A stretch of 64,000 nucleotides of DNA, from NCBI RefSeq assembly GCF_025857195.1, contig NZ_CP109787.1, forward strand, positions 2,855,501 to 2,919,500, written 5' to 3'. Positions 27,304-35,077 of the stretch are shown one piece after another. Within the stretch, counting starts at the first letter, position 1; each line of letters begins with the position of its first letter. The stretch is from Leisingera thetidis (GTDB lineage Bacteria > Pseudomonadota > Alphaproteobacteria > Rhodobacterales > Rhodobacteraceae). The translations under genes and the position numbers were made by a program. The notes under the pieces are model-generated. The model made no database searches and was not told where the DNA came from. It saw nothing but the letters and a program-made list of their open reading frames with translations.

Positions 27304-27879
27304 TCAGGAACAGCGCACCGGTGCCGCCAGTCTGCGGACCTGCCCGCCGTCACGCTCTGCCAGCGCTGCGCCGGTCACCGCGCAGCCGGAGATCTGCGCC
27401 GCATGCGCCGTCAGCGCGCGCAGGGCGGCGCTGTCGCGGGCCTGCAGCTCCTTCTTAGGCATGCTGATGGCAAACAGCACGGCAAAGCTGCTGCCATCCA
27501 CGGTAACGATGCGGAACCGCGTCTCTGCACTTGCCAGATGGGTCTTGGCCGCATAGGGCGACTTGCGCTCCGATGCCTTGTAGGCCAATGCCGCCGCGGC
27601 GGCGCCGCCGCCTGCCAGCCGCGCGCCGCCGGCCTGGAAGCCGGCCGAATGGGCGACCAGCCAGGGCGCTCCGGTGCGGGTCTTGTGCAGCCCCGGGCGC
27701 ATCGCCGCAGCGGGGGCCAGTTCCGCCGCCGCGGACGCCCGGTAATCCGTGCCGCCCGCAGCGTGAGCACCGGCCTGGGCACCAAATCCGGTGCGGGTCG
27801 CCGCCCAGTAGTCCGGCGTCTCCGGCGCGGCGCAGGCTGCCAGCAGGGCGGCAGCCGGTAAAATCATCGCAAGTTTCAT
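27304..27879 (-). CDS. Predicted lipoprotein of unknown function
   Basis: A 191-residue protein with a lipoprotein signal: MKLAMILPAAALLAAC, with LAAC as the lipobox and Cys16 as the acylation site. The mature part is alanine-rich; the C-terminal half (FRIVTVDGSSFAVLFAISMP to CAVTGAALAE) looks folded. I do not recognise a family. The start at 27879 is set by the signal peptide; the longer frame upstream is not convincing. It lies downstream of, and on the same strand as, the HlyD-like gene, 125 bases away. Confidence 0.65.
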   Translation of the reverse strand: MKLAMILPAAALLAACAAPETPDYWAATRTGFGAQAGAHAAGGTDYRASAAAELAPAAAMRPGLHKTRTGAPWLVAHSAGFQAGGARLAGGGAAAAALAYKASERKSPYAAKTHLASAETRFRIVTVDGSSFAVLFAISMPKKELQARDSAALRALTAHAAQISGCAVTGAALAERDGGQVRRLAAPVRCS

Positions 27880-28004
27880 TCCGGCCCTTCCAGTTCGCAA
27901 AAGAAACCCATCGCACGGAATTCGGGCCGGAGTATGACATGCTTGCGGCGGCACCGCAGACCCTCCGGCGCCGCAGCGCCGGAGGGACCGGGACAGGCCC
28001 GTTG

Positions 28005-29243
28005 TCAATGCCCGCCCGAGAACACCAGCGTCTGCACCGGCATCAGCAGCAGGCGCAGGCGCAGGCCCGCCGCATGCACAACGCCGATGGTGTCCACCAC
28101 ATGCAGGAAGATGCGCTGGCCGGCGCCAAGGCTGTCATCATGCTCCAGCCGCTCGTGGTTGCTGGTATAGACATTGGCAATGCAGTTGCTGCCCGGCGGC
28201 ACGGCTTCGGCGGAGCCCTCGTAAAGCGGCTCCATGAAGACGGTGATGGTTCCCGGCTGGCGGCTGTTCTGCAGATCGCGCAGCTCGTCGGTGGGCCGCA
28301 GCTGGCCCGAGGCGATCACATCCTGCACCCCGACCACCACCATCGGGATCACCGTGAACGGCTTGGTCATGCAGCCGATCTCGCCGATCATCCCCGGTTT
28401 GATCACCTGGGCCGCCATCTGGCTGAACCCCGCCTGGAACCGGTTCCGGCCGGAAGACAGCGGCACCAGAATGCCCGCCGGGCGCAGAACCGGGCTGACG
28501 TAATCGCCGACCTGCAGCGCAAACTGTTCAACCCGCCCGTCTACGCCGGCCGCGACCATCGTCTTGCCCAGCTCGGCATTGGCCAGTTCCAGCTGCGCCT
28601 CGGCGCTGGCCATCTGGGCCGGGATCAGCACCTCGATCTGCTGCTGCACAGCCGCCTTCTGCGCCCTGGCCGCATCCAAGGCGGCCATGCGTTCATTGAC
28701 CAGGTTTTCCAGCCGTTCGATTTCGCTCAACCGCACCGCACTGGAACCCTGATCGCGCAATTCCTGGTTGCGTTCCAGATCGTCGCGCGCCTGCGCCAGC
28801 CCGGCCTGCGCCTGGGCAATGCCCGCGTCGGCCTTGGCCAGATCCGTATCGGCCAGGCTGCGCGACGCCTCGACCTGGGCAATTGCGGCGCGTGCGGACT
28901 CGACCGCGGCTTTCTGCGACAGCCCCTCCAGGCGCAGCAGCGGCTGGCCGGCCGCGACCTCCTGATTGTTCTCGACATAGACTTCGGCCACCCGGCCGCC
29001 CACCTGCGGCAGGATGGTGACGGTGCGGAAGTAGGACGCGACCGAATTGGTTGCCGGGTGGAAATAGAACAAAGTGGTGATCACCGTGAGGGTCAGCATG
29101 ACACAGGCGGTCAGCCCCCAGCGCAGCTCATACCAGATGGAAAACAGCGTCAGCTCACGACCGATCCGCTTGCCCTGCACAAAGCGGCGGAACAGGAAAT
29201 CGGGCAGGATGGTCACCAGCGCGCACAGAAGTGTCTCGATCAT
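28005..29243 (-). CDS. HlyD-family membrane fusion protein, YiaV/YibH-like
   Basis: A 412-residue membrane fusion (periplasmic adaptor) protein. The N-terminal part has two membrane segments (FSIWYELRWGLTACVMLTLT, VITTLFYF). Next comes the first lipoyl half (ILPQVGGRVAEVYVENNQEV), a long alanine-rich coiled-coil hairpin (about 100-210), and the second half after GVDGRVEQFALQVGDYV. Such adaptors usually link an inner-membrane pump to an outer-membrane channel; no pump or TolC gene is adjacent. Its partner is the small membrane protein encoded 3 bases upstream, matching the YiaV-YiaW and YibH-YibI arrangement of enterobacteria, whose role is not settled. Confidence 0.85.
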   Translation of the reverse strand: MIETLLCALVTILPDFLFRRFVQGKRIGRELTLFSIWYELRWGLTACVMLTLTVITTLFYFHPATNSVASYFRTVTILPQVGGRVAEVYVENNQEVAAGQPLLRLEGLSQKAAVESARAAIAQVEASRSLADTDLAKADAGIAQAQAGLAQARDDLERNQELRDQGSSAVRLSEIERLENLVNERMAALDAARAQKAAVQQQIEVLIPAQMASAEAQLELANAELGKTMVAAGVDGRVEQFALQVGDYVSPVLRPAGILVPLSSGRNRFQAGFSQMAAQVIKPGMIGEIGCMTKPFTVIPMVVVGVQDVIASGQLRPTDELRDLQNSRQPGTITVFMEPLYEGSAEAVPPGSNCIANVYTSNHERLEHDDSLGAGQRIFLHVVDTIGVVHAAGLRLRLLLMPVQTLVFSGGH

Positions 29244-29246
29244 GGT

Positions 29247-29690
29247 TCAGTGCCCCTCTGCCGCTGGTTCCGCCTGCACGTCGGCTGCCGGTGCCGGCGG
29301 CGCCCCGGCCTGGCCGCTGTCCGGTTCCTCTGCGGGGGCGGCCCCCGGCCCGCGGTCCCGGATCGCATCGGCGATGGCGCGCAGCGGTGCGGCCAGATCA
29401 GGGATCTGGAACCCTGCCATCAGGATCGCCGCCACCCAGAACACGTTGTTGTGGGTGAACAGCGCCAGCAGCGCCAGGATGCCGACCAGCTGGAACTGCG
29501 GGTGGTTGTTCTTATGCGCCATCCGCTCCGGCAGCGCATGCAGGGTGAAATAGGCAACTCCGATCAGCAGGATCAGGACGGCGGTGAACACCGCCATGAA
29601 GCTGAACAGAAAATCGCTGCCGTCCGCAGCGGTGACATAAGAAGGTATATGCCCCGTCGCCATCGGGTGGGCATTGGGCGTTGACATCAT
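29247..29690 (-). CDS. Small inner-membrane protein, DUF3302 (YiaW/YibI)-like
   Basis: A 147-residue protein with two membrane segments (FLFSFMAVFTAVLILLIGVA and the stretch around NNVFWVAAILMAGF). A conserved loop, LHALPERMAHKNNHP, resembles the HDIPYEIAKKRNHP-type loop I recall for DUF3302 proteins. The last 45 residues are a Pro/Ala/Glu-rich, probably disordered tail. Its gene precedes the HlyD-like gene by 3 bases, so they are co-translated. The family assignment rests on the loop and the gene pair. Confidence 0.65.
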   Translation of the reverse strand: MMSTPNAHPMATGHIPSYVTAADGSDFLFSFMAVFTAVLILLIGVAYFTLHALPERMAHKNNHPQFQLVGILALLALFTHNNVFWVAAILMAGFQIPDLAAPLRAIADAIRDRGPGAAPAEEPDSGQAGAPPAPAADVQAEPAAEGH

Positions 29691-29826
29691 CTGTCCCCCG
29701 TCATCAATTTCCTAAATAACTGCCATCCATAGTTGCACCCGGCAGCGGTTTCGCAAACTGTTTTCTGCCCGGCCCGCGGCGCGGATTTCCCTTTGCCTGC
29801 CGGCGCCTGCGTGCCACTCTGCGCCC

Positions 29827-30765
29827 ATGACGAAGAATCCGACCAGCCCCGATGGAACCCCGGCCAGCCGCTTTGCCTTTGGCACCATGCAGTTCGGCGG
29901 CCGTGCGGATGAGGTGCAGTCAGCCGAGATGTACGCGGCCTGCCGCGGCGCCGGAATCAACCACTTCGACACCGCCTGGGTCTATACCGGCGGCCGCGCG
30001 GAACAGATTCTGGGCCGCCTGATCCGGGCCGAGCGCGACAGCCTGCTGATCGCCACCAAGGCGGGCTACCAGGGCGGCGCCGGCGCTGCCAACCTGCGCG
30101 CCCAGCTGGACGACAGCCGCCGCCGGCTGGGCCTGGACATGGTCGACGTGTTCTACCTGCACCGGTTCGACCCGGACACCGACCTGCGCGAAACCATGGA
30201 GTGTTTCGCCGCGCTGAAGGACGAAGGGCTGATCCGCTATGCGGCGCTGTCGAACTTTGCCGCCTGGCAGGTGATGAAGGCGCAGATGGCGGGGCTGGCC
30301 TGCGGCACCGGCGTGGACATCCTGCAGCCGATGTATTCGCTGGTGAAACGCCAGGCCGAGGTCGAGATCCTGCCGATGTGCGCCGACCAGGGCATTGCCG
30401 CGGTGCCCTATTCCCCCCTGGGCGGCGGGCTCCTGACCGGCAAATACGCCACCGGCGGCAGCGGGCGCATCACCGAGGACGACGGCTACCGCACCCGCTA
30501 CGGCCCCGCCTTCATGCATGAGGCCGCCCGGCGCCTTTCGGCCCTCGCCGCCGCGCGCGGCACCGATCCGGCCACGCTGGCCGTGGCCTGGGCCGCCGCG
30601 CATCCTGCGGCGCCCGTGCCGATCCTCTCGGCCCGCAATGCCCGGCAGCTGCAGCCCTCGCTGGCGGCGCTGGATTTCAAAATGGACCCGGAGCTTTATT
30701 GCACAATCGAAGCGCTCAGCCCGCGGCCTGCGCCCGCAACTGACCGGCTGGAAGAACAGAAATAG
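29827..30765 (+). CDS. Aldo/keto reductase
   Basis: A 312-residue NADPH-dependent oxidoreductase with a TIM-barrel fold. The catalytic tetrad is visible: Asp in INHFDTAWVY, Tyr in VYTGGRAEQ, Lys in SLLIATKAGYQ, and His in VDVFYLHRFD. The C-terminal half has YSPLGGGLLTGKYA and the NADP-binding VPILSARNARQLQ segment. Substrate unknown. It is followed by an FAD-dependent oxidoreductase gene after 4 bases and then a methyltransferase gene, an apparent three-gene operon. Confidence 0.9.
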   Translation: MTKNPTSPDGTPASRFAFGTMQFGGRADEVQSAEMYAACRGAGINHFDTAWVYTGGRAEQILGRLIRAERDSLLIATKAGYQGGAGAANLRAQLDDSRRRLGLDMVDVFYLHRFDPDTDLRETMECFAALKDEGLIRYAALSNFAAWQVMKAQMAGLACGTGVDILQPMYSLVKRQAEVEILPMCADQGIAAVPYSPLGGGLLTGKYATGGSGRITEDDGYRTRYGPAFMHEAARRLSALAAARGTDPATLAVAWAAAHPAAPVPILSARNARQLQPSLAALDFKMDPELYCTIEALSPRPAPATDRLEEQK

Positions 30766-30769
30766 ACCC

Positions 30770-31840
30770 ATGCAGGATTTCATCGTCATCGGCGGCGGCA
30801 TGGCCGGCGCCAGCGCCGCCGCCCGCCTTGCCGACCTGGGCCGCGTCACCCTGCTGGAGATGGAAGACGCGCTTGGCTATCATTCCTCCGGCCGCTCCGC
30901 CGCGCTGTTCGAGGAGAACTACGGCCACGGCCCGACTGTCACCCTGAACCGCGCCAGCGCCGCCTATCTGCGGGAAGGCGGCTACCTGTCGCCGCGCGGG
31001 CTGATGCTGGTGGGGGCCAAGGGCGACCCGGACGGGTTTGCCCGCGATGTGGATGAGCTGCAGATGGCCACGCTGGAGCTGGACGAGGCCCGCGCGATGG
31101 TGCCGATCCTCAATCCCGAAACCGTGGGCTTTGCCGCCATCAGCGGCGCCGCCGAGGACATCGACACCGACCGGATGCTGCAGGATTTTGCCAAGGCCCT
31201 GCGCGCCGCGGGCGGGCAGATCGTGACCAAGGCGCCGGTGAGTGCCATCACCCGCACCGCCTCCGGCTGGCAGGTCACCGCGGGCGGGCAGACCTATCAG
31301 GCCCGCCATCTGGTCAACGCGGCCGGCGCCTGGGCGGACCGGGTGGCGGCGCTGGCCGGGGTGGCGGCGATCGGCCTGCAGCCCAAGCGCCGCTCGATGG
31401 CGCGGCTGCCGGCGCCGGGCGGCCATGATGTCAGCGGCTGGCCGATGATGATCGGCACCGGCGAAACCTGGTACGCCAAGCCCGATGCCGGCAAGCTGCT
31501 GGTCTCGCCGGCCGATGCCGACCCGGTGGATCCGCATGACGCCTATGCCGACGACATGGTGCTGGCCGAGGGGCTGGCCCGCTACGAGGAAATGGTGACC
31601 GAGCCGGTCACCCGGGTCGAAAGCAACTTTGCCGGCCTGCGCAGCTTTGTCCGCGACGGCACCCTGGTGCTGGGTCCGGACCCGGATGTGCCGGACTTCA
31701 TCTGGTGCGCCGGCCAGGGCGGCTACGGTATCATGACCGCGCCCGCAGCCTCGCAGCTGATTGCCGACCTGGTGGCAGGCCGCATGCCCGTCTTGGACGC
31801 GGACACGGTGGCGGCGCTGTCCCCCGCCCGGCTGCGCTGA
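30770..31840 (+). CDS. FAD-dependent oxidoreductase, DAO family
   Basis: A 356-residue flavoprotein of the D-amino-acid/glycine oxidase type. The dinucleotide fold is at the N-terminus (FIVIGGGMAGASAAARLADL), with the HSSGRSAALFEENYG segment, a middle RHLVNAAGAWADRVAAL motif and the C-terminal WCAGQGGYGIMTAPAAS that closes over FAD. It probably oxidises an amino acid or secondary amine; the exact substrate cannot be told. The ATG at 30770 directly follows the aldo/keto reductase stop; the longer frame lies inside that gene. Its TGA overlaps the next ATG (TGATG). Confidence 0.88.
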   Translation: MQDFIVIGGGMAGASAAARLADLGRVTLLEMEDALGYHSSGRSAALFEENYGHGPTVTLNRASAAYLREGGYLSPRGLMLVGAKGDPDGFARDVDELQMATLELDEARAMVPILNPETVGFAAISGAAEDIDTDRMLQDFAKALRAAGGQIVTKAPVSAITRTASGWQVTAGGQTYQARHLVNAAGAWADRVAALAGVAAIGLQPKRRSMARLPAPGGHDVSGWPMMIGTGETWYAKPDAGKLLVSPADADPVDPHDAYADDMVLAEGLARYEEMVTEPVTRVESNFAGLRSFVRDGTLVLGPDPDVPDFIWCAGQGGYGIMTAPAASQLIADLVAGRMPVLDADTVAALSPARLR

Positions 31841-32496
31841 TGCCGGTGCGCTCCGTTCCCGGCTCGGCCTCGGTGGCGGCACCTGAGGACGGCAAGCTGT
31901 TTGCCCCCGCCGCCGCCCGCAACTGCGATGTGCTGTGCGATCTGCTGGCAGAGGTGGCCCCCGCCAAGGGCCGCGCACTGGAACTGGCCAGCGGCACCGG
32001 CCAGCACGTGGCAGCCTATGCGGCCCGCCTCCCCGGCCTGACGTGGCAGCCCAGCGAGGTGGAGGACGTCCGCCTGGCAAGTATCCGGAGCTATGCCGAA
32101 GAGAGCGGCCTCAAGAACGTCCTCCCGCCGGTTCAGCTCGACGCCACCGCCCCCGGCTGGGGCGCAGCGCATCCCGGCCAGGACCTGATCGTGCTGGTGA
32201 ACCTGTTGCATCTGATCAGCGAGCGCGAGGCCCGCACCCTGATCCGCGAGGCCGCCGCCGCCCTCACCCCCGGCGGGCGCTTCGTGATCTACGGCCCCTT
32301 CATGCGCGGCGGCGAGCTGACCAGCGACGGCGACCGTGCCTTCCACGCAGCGCTCTCCGCCCATGACCCCGAAATCGGCTACAAGGATGACTTCGACGTG
32401 ATCGATTGGCTGCACGGCGCCGGGCTGGAGCTGCTGCAGGCGGTGGAGATGCCCGCCAACAACCTGGCACTGGCCGCGGAACGGCAGGGCCGCTGA
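31840..32496 (+). CDS. DUF938 family SAM-dependent methyltransferase-like protein
   Basis: A 218-residue protein of the DUF938 family: KLFAPAAARNCDVLCDLL, then the SAM-binding motif I ALELASGTGQHVAAYA, WQPSEVEDVRLASI and LVNLLHLISEREARTLI, plus GGRFVIYGPFMRGGELTS. The pattern indicates a class I methyltransferase fold; substrate unknown. It starts at an ATG overlapping the stop of the preceding gene and ends the three-gene operon. Confidence 0.85.
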   Translation: MPVRSVPGSASVAAPEDGKLFAPAAARNCDVLCDLLAEVAPAKGRALELASGTGQHVAAYAARLPGLTWQPSEVEDVRLASIRSYAEESGLKNVLPPVQLDATAPGWGAAHPGQDLIVLVNLLHLISEREARTLIREAAAALTPGGRFVIYGPFMRGGELTSDGDRAFHAALSAHDPEIGYKDDFDVIDWLHGAGLELLQAVEMPANNLALAAERQGR

Positions 32497-32538
32497 AGGC
32501 CGGCCCGGAGCACAGAGCGGAAAACACCCGGTTTCCGG

Positions 32539-33417
32539 CTATAATCCCGCCCCGGAACTTTGCTCCTGGCCTGCCGCCCGCACCTCGCGCAGCCCCTGCA
32601 GCACCTGCCGGATCTGCTCCAGGGCCGGGTTGTCGGGGAGATACAGCGCCTTGCAGCTGAGGCGGATCACCGGTGCGCTCTCCACCGCGTGGATCTGCCC
32701 GGCGGCCAGCGCCTCTGCCGCCATATAGGCCGGAAAATACCCCATGCCGCCCCGCCGCATCAGGTAGCGCAGCCCCATCGGCGCATTGCCCAGCACGATA
32801 TGCTGGCGGCTGCGCTGCGGCAGCACCTGCTGCAGCTGCGCCGCATATTCACTGCCGAATTCCAGGTTGATGAACAGCGGCAGCGCGTCCCGTCCCAGCC
32901 GCAGCGGCTGGTCCGCCACCAGCAGCAGCGGCTCCGGCTGCAAATCCTCGACGCCCAGCCGTGTGCCTGCGGGAACCTCGTTGACGATCGCCAGGTCCAG
33001 CAGCCGCCGCGCCACCGCCTCGGCCATGTTCAGCCCGTGATCATAGTTCAGCGTGAACGGCACCGTTCCCTGCGCCCGCTCCAGCCAGACCGCCACATCC
33101 ACCAGCAGCGGATCCCAGACCGACAGCTGCGCCCCCAGCCGCAGCGAGACACGCCCCGCCAGGCTGGCGCGCAAATCGCCCGACACAAACTCCCAGGTGC
33201 GCATCATCTGCTCGGCATAGGGCAGGAACTGCCGCCCCGCCGCGCTCAGCCGCGTGCCGCCCGGACCGCGCTCAAACAGGCTGGCGCCCAGGGCCTCCTC
33301 CAGCGCCTTGATCCGGGCGCTGACGGCCGTCTGGGTGATGTTCAGCTGCCGCGCCGCGCCGTGGAAGCTGCCCGCAGCCTCGATGGCCAGGAATGTCGCA
33401 AAGGCGTTGATCTGCAT
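32539..33417 (-). CDS. LysR-family transcriptional regulator
   Basis: A 292-residue LysR protein with the HTH AGSFHGAARQLNITQTAVSA at about 14-35 and an effector-binding domain that begins near RVSLRLGAQLSVWDPLL. The chosen start (33417, MQINAFATFLAIEAAGSF) fits the usual LysR N-terminus. In-frame starts at 33426 and 33474 exist, and ribosome sites do not separate them clearly. It is divergent from the HD-domain gene with a palindromic LysR-type site between them, so that gene is its most likely target. Confidence 0.85.
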   Translation of the reverse strand: MQINAFATFLAIEAAGSFHGAARQLNITQTAVSARIKALEEALGASLFERGPGGTRLSAAGRQFLPYAEQMMRTWEFVSGDLRASLAGRVSLRLGAQLSVWDPLLVDVAVWLERAQGTVPFTLNYDHGLNMAEAVARRLLDLAIVNEVPAGTRLGVEDLQPEPLLLVADQPLRLGRDALPLFINLEFGSEYAAQLQQVLPQRSRQHIVLGNAPMGLRYLMRRGGMGYFPAYMAAEALAAGQIHAVESAPVIRLSCKALYLPDNPALEQIRQVLQGLREVRAAGQEQSSGAGL

Positions 33418-33439
33418 AGCAAGCATTATTTCTGCTCGG

Positions 33440-33454
33440 ATTGAGCAAATCAAT
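33440..33454. promoter_or_regulatory. Candidate LysR-regulator binding site
   Basis: ATTGA-gcaaa-TCAAT is a perfect dyad in the 99-base region between the LysR gene and the divergent HD-domain gene, placed where autoregulatory LysR sites usually lie. Confidence 0.5.
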
Positions 33455-33516
33455 TCATTTTCCTGATCACGCACTTTTCGCTACCCTCCCGTCACATCAA
33501 CCGTAGGAGCCGCGAC

Positions 33517-34107
33517 ATGCTGGACAAAAGCCACAAGCCGACCTGGACCAGTTTCCAGGACGCCACGCCCGAGGACTGGGCGGCGGTGGAGAAATACGAA
33601 GAGGCCTACAACGCCGCCCTGCCCGACCGGATCCTCGATGCGATCCGCTCGCTGGACGAGGACTGGACCCCTTACCCGGTGAACCGCTACCAGCACTCGC
33701 TGCAGTCCGCGACCCGCGCCTATGAGGACGGAGCCGATGACGAGATCATCGTGGCGGCGCTGGTGCATGACACCGGCGACATCCTGTCGCCCTACAACCA
33801 CGGCGAGCTGTCGGCGGCGATGATGAAGCCCTACGTCAGCGAGAAGACCTATTGGATCCTCAAGCACCACTGCGTGTTCCAGGGCTTCTACTACAACCAC
33901 TACTTCGGCGGCGACCGCAACGCGCGGGACAAATACCGCGACAGCCCGCATTGGGAGGACTGCCGGTATTTCTGCGAGAAATATGACCAATGCTCGTTTG
34001 ACCCGGACTACCCGACCAAACCGCTGGAATTCTTCGAGCCGATCCTGCGCCGGGTGCTGTCGCGCGGCTGGGGCCACATGGAACTGGCGGAAACGGCTGA
34101 GAACTGA
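33517..34107 (+). CDS. HD-domain protein, candidate PhnZ/TmpB-like diiron oxygenase
   Basis: A 196-residue HD-fold protein. Possible metal ligands are His60 (NRYQHS), His84-Asp85 (LVHDTGD), His95 (YNHGEL), His117/118 (LKHHCVF) and Asp157 (CEKYDQCSFDP). This six-ligand pattern fits mixed-valence diiron oxygenases such as PhnZ and TmpB, which cleave C-P bonds of hydroxylated phosphonates, rather than a simple phosphohydrolase. TmpB was described from Leisingera caerulea and yields glycine betaine. No TauD-like partner (TmpA) or phosphonate transporter is visible in the window, so the substrate is uncertain. Divergent from a LysR gene; ribosome site TAGGAG. Confidence 0.75.
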   Translation: MLDKSHKPTWTSFQDATPEDWAAVEKYEEAYNAALPDRILDAIRSLDEDWTPYPVNRYQHSLQSATRAYEDGADDEIIVAALVHDTGDILSPYNHGELSAAMMKPYVSEKTYWILKHHCVFQGFYYNHYFGGDRNARDKYRDSPHWEDCRYFCEKYDQCSFDPDYPTKPLEFFEPILRRVLSRGWGHMELAETAEN

Positions 34108-34149
34108 CGCCGCCAATCAGGTTTTGCGCCGGGCTGCGCCCGTCGCCAC

Positions 34150-34190
34150 GGGCGAGGCAGGGCGCGCCTTCGGCGCGCCCTGCCTCGCCC
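34150..34190. terminator. Perfect 19-bp GC-rich hairpin between convergent genes
   Basis: GGGCGAGGCAGGGCGCGCC (34150-34168), loop TTC, and its exact complement (34172-34190). It lies between the convergent HD-domain and methyltransferase genes. There is no T-tract, so it may block transcription only weakly, or it may be a palindromic repeat element. Confidence 0.5.
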
Positions 34191-34227
34191 AACCGGACCC
34201 TTCGGATTTCAAATCCGGAGGCGGACG

Positions 34228-34268
34228 GGCGGGAGCTGCCCGGACGGGCTTGTCCGGCTCCTCCCGCC
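34228..34268. repeat. Second long imperfect hairpin
   Basis: GGCGGGAG...CCGGAC-gggctt-GTCCGG...CTCCCGCC forms a 14-bp interrupted stem next to the stop codon of the methyltransferase gene. It is 37 bases after the first hairpin. Confidence 0.5.
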
Positions 34269-34278
34269 GGGTTCCCGC

Positions 34279-34881
34279 TCACTCCGCAGCGCGGAAACCC
34301 ACTCCCGTCAGCACCGGCATGACCTGGCCGCCGCTGCCCATCTCAAACGCTTGCTCCACCCGGACAGAGCCGAGGCCAGCCGCGCCAAGCGCGTCCCGCA
34401 CCCGCTGCAAAGTCAATCCGGAGGCATCTTCACCGGAGGCAAGCCAGTCCCATTGCACAAACATCCCGCCGCGGTTCAAAAGCCCCGCCAGCACCGCCAC
34501 GGCACCGCCGTAGTCCGGCAGGAAACTGCAAACCGAGGAGGCGCAGATCAGGTCAAAGCCGCTGAGCCCGGTGCCGGCCCCGCCTGCGCTGCCGTCCAGA
34601 ATATCCGCGTGCAGCGCCCTCACGTTGGGCAGCGCCTTGTCCTGCAGCACCGCGATCATCCGCTCCGAAGTGTCAACGGCCACCACCTCCTTCACATGCG
34701 GCGCGAGCTTTTCGCTCAAGAGCCCGGTGCCGCAGCCGAAATCGAGCACCCGCCTGGCCTGCCAGCCGCCGCCGGAGATGCCCGCGTCTTCGTCCAGCGC
34801 GGCAAAAGCGCGGTTGGCATAATGCCGGACATCGCTGTTGCCGTCCCAACCGTCGGCGTAGTCGTTCCAATCATCGCTCAT
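34279..34881 (-). CDS. Class I SAM-dependent methyltransferase
   Basis: A 200-residue methyltransferase. Motif I is RVLDFGCGTGLLSEKLAP, the following acidic strand is VVAVDTSERMIAVL, and the motif around FDLICASSVCSFLPDY corresponds to motif II/III. The N-terminus is WNDYADGWDGNSDVRHYANR. The family is broad (Methyltransf_11/25-like), so the substrate cannot be predicted. Monocistronic, convergent with the HD-domain gene. Confidence 0.88.
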   Translation of the reverse strand: MSDDWNDYADGWDGNSDVRHYANRAFAALDEDAGISGGGWQARRVLDFGCGTGLLSEKLAPHVKEVVAVDTSERMIAVLQDKALPNVRALHADILDGSAGGAGTGLSGFDLICASSVCSFLPDYGGAVAVLAGLLNRGGMFVQWDWLASGEDASGLTLQRVRDALGAAGLGSVRVEQAFEMGSGGQVMPVLTGVGFRAAE

Positions 34882-35077
34882 CTTGCCTGCGTGCCCTGCT
34901 TTGGTGTCTTGAGCACTGGACAGTGAAGGGGAGTGCAGCTGCCGTCAACCGGCCGAGGCAAAAGGATCCGGCCGCAATGAGACGCCACAGAACCGGGGGT
35001 GACCGATGGTACACGAGCGCCAAACGCCGCGCCCCAAGGCGCTGCCGCCGGGCGGGCGGATGACCGGCCAGCCGGTG
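34882..35077. other. Gap between the methyltransferase and LOV-kinase genes
   Basis: About 196 bases upstream of the methyltransferase start and downstream of the kinase stop (both on the minus strand). No gene or convincing hairpin seen. Confidence 0.3.

Noticed and set aside
27531..29684. Plus-strand frame of 717 codons
   Set aside because: Antisense to the lipoprotein, the HlyD-like and the DUF3302-like genes, which have signal, membrane and lipoyl-type features.
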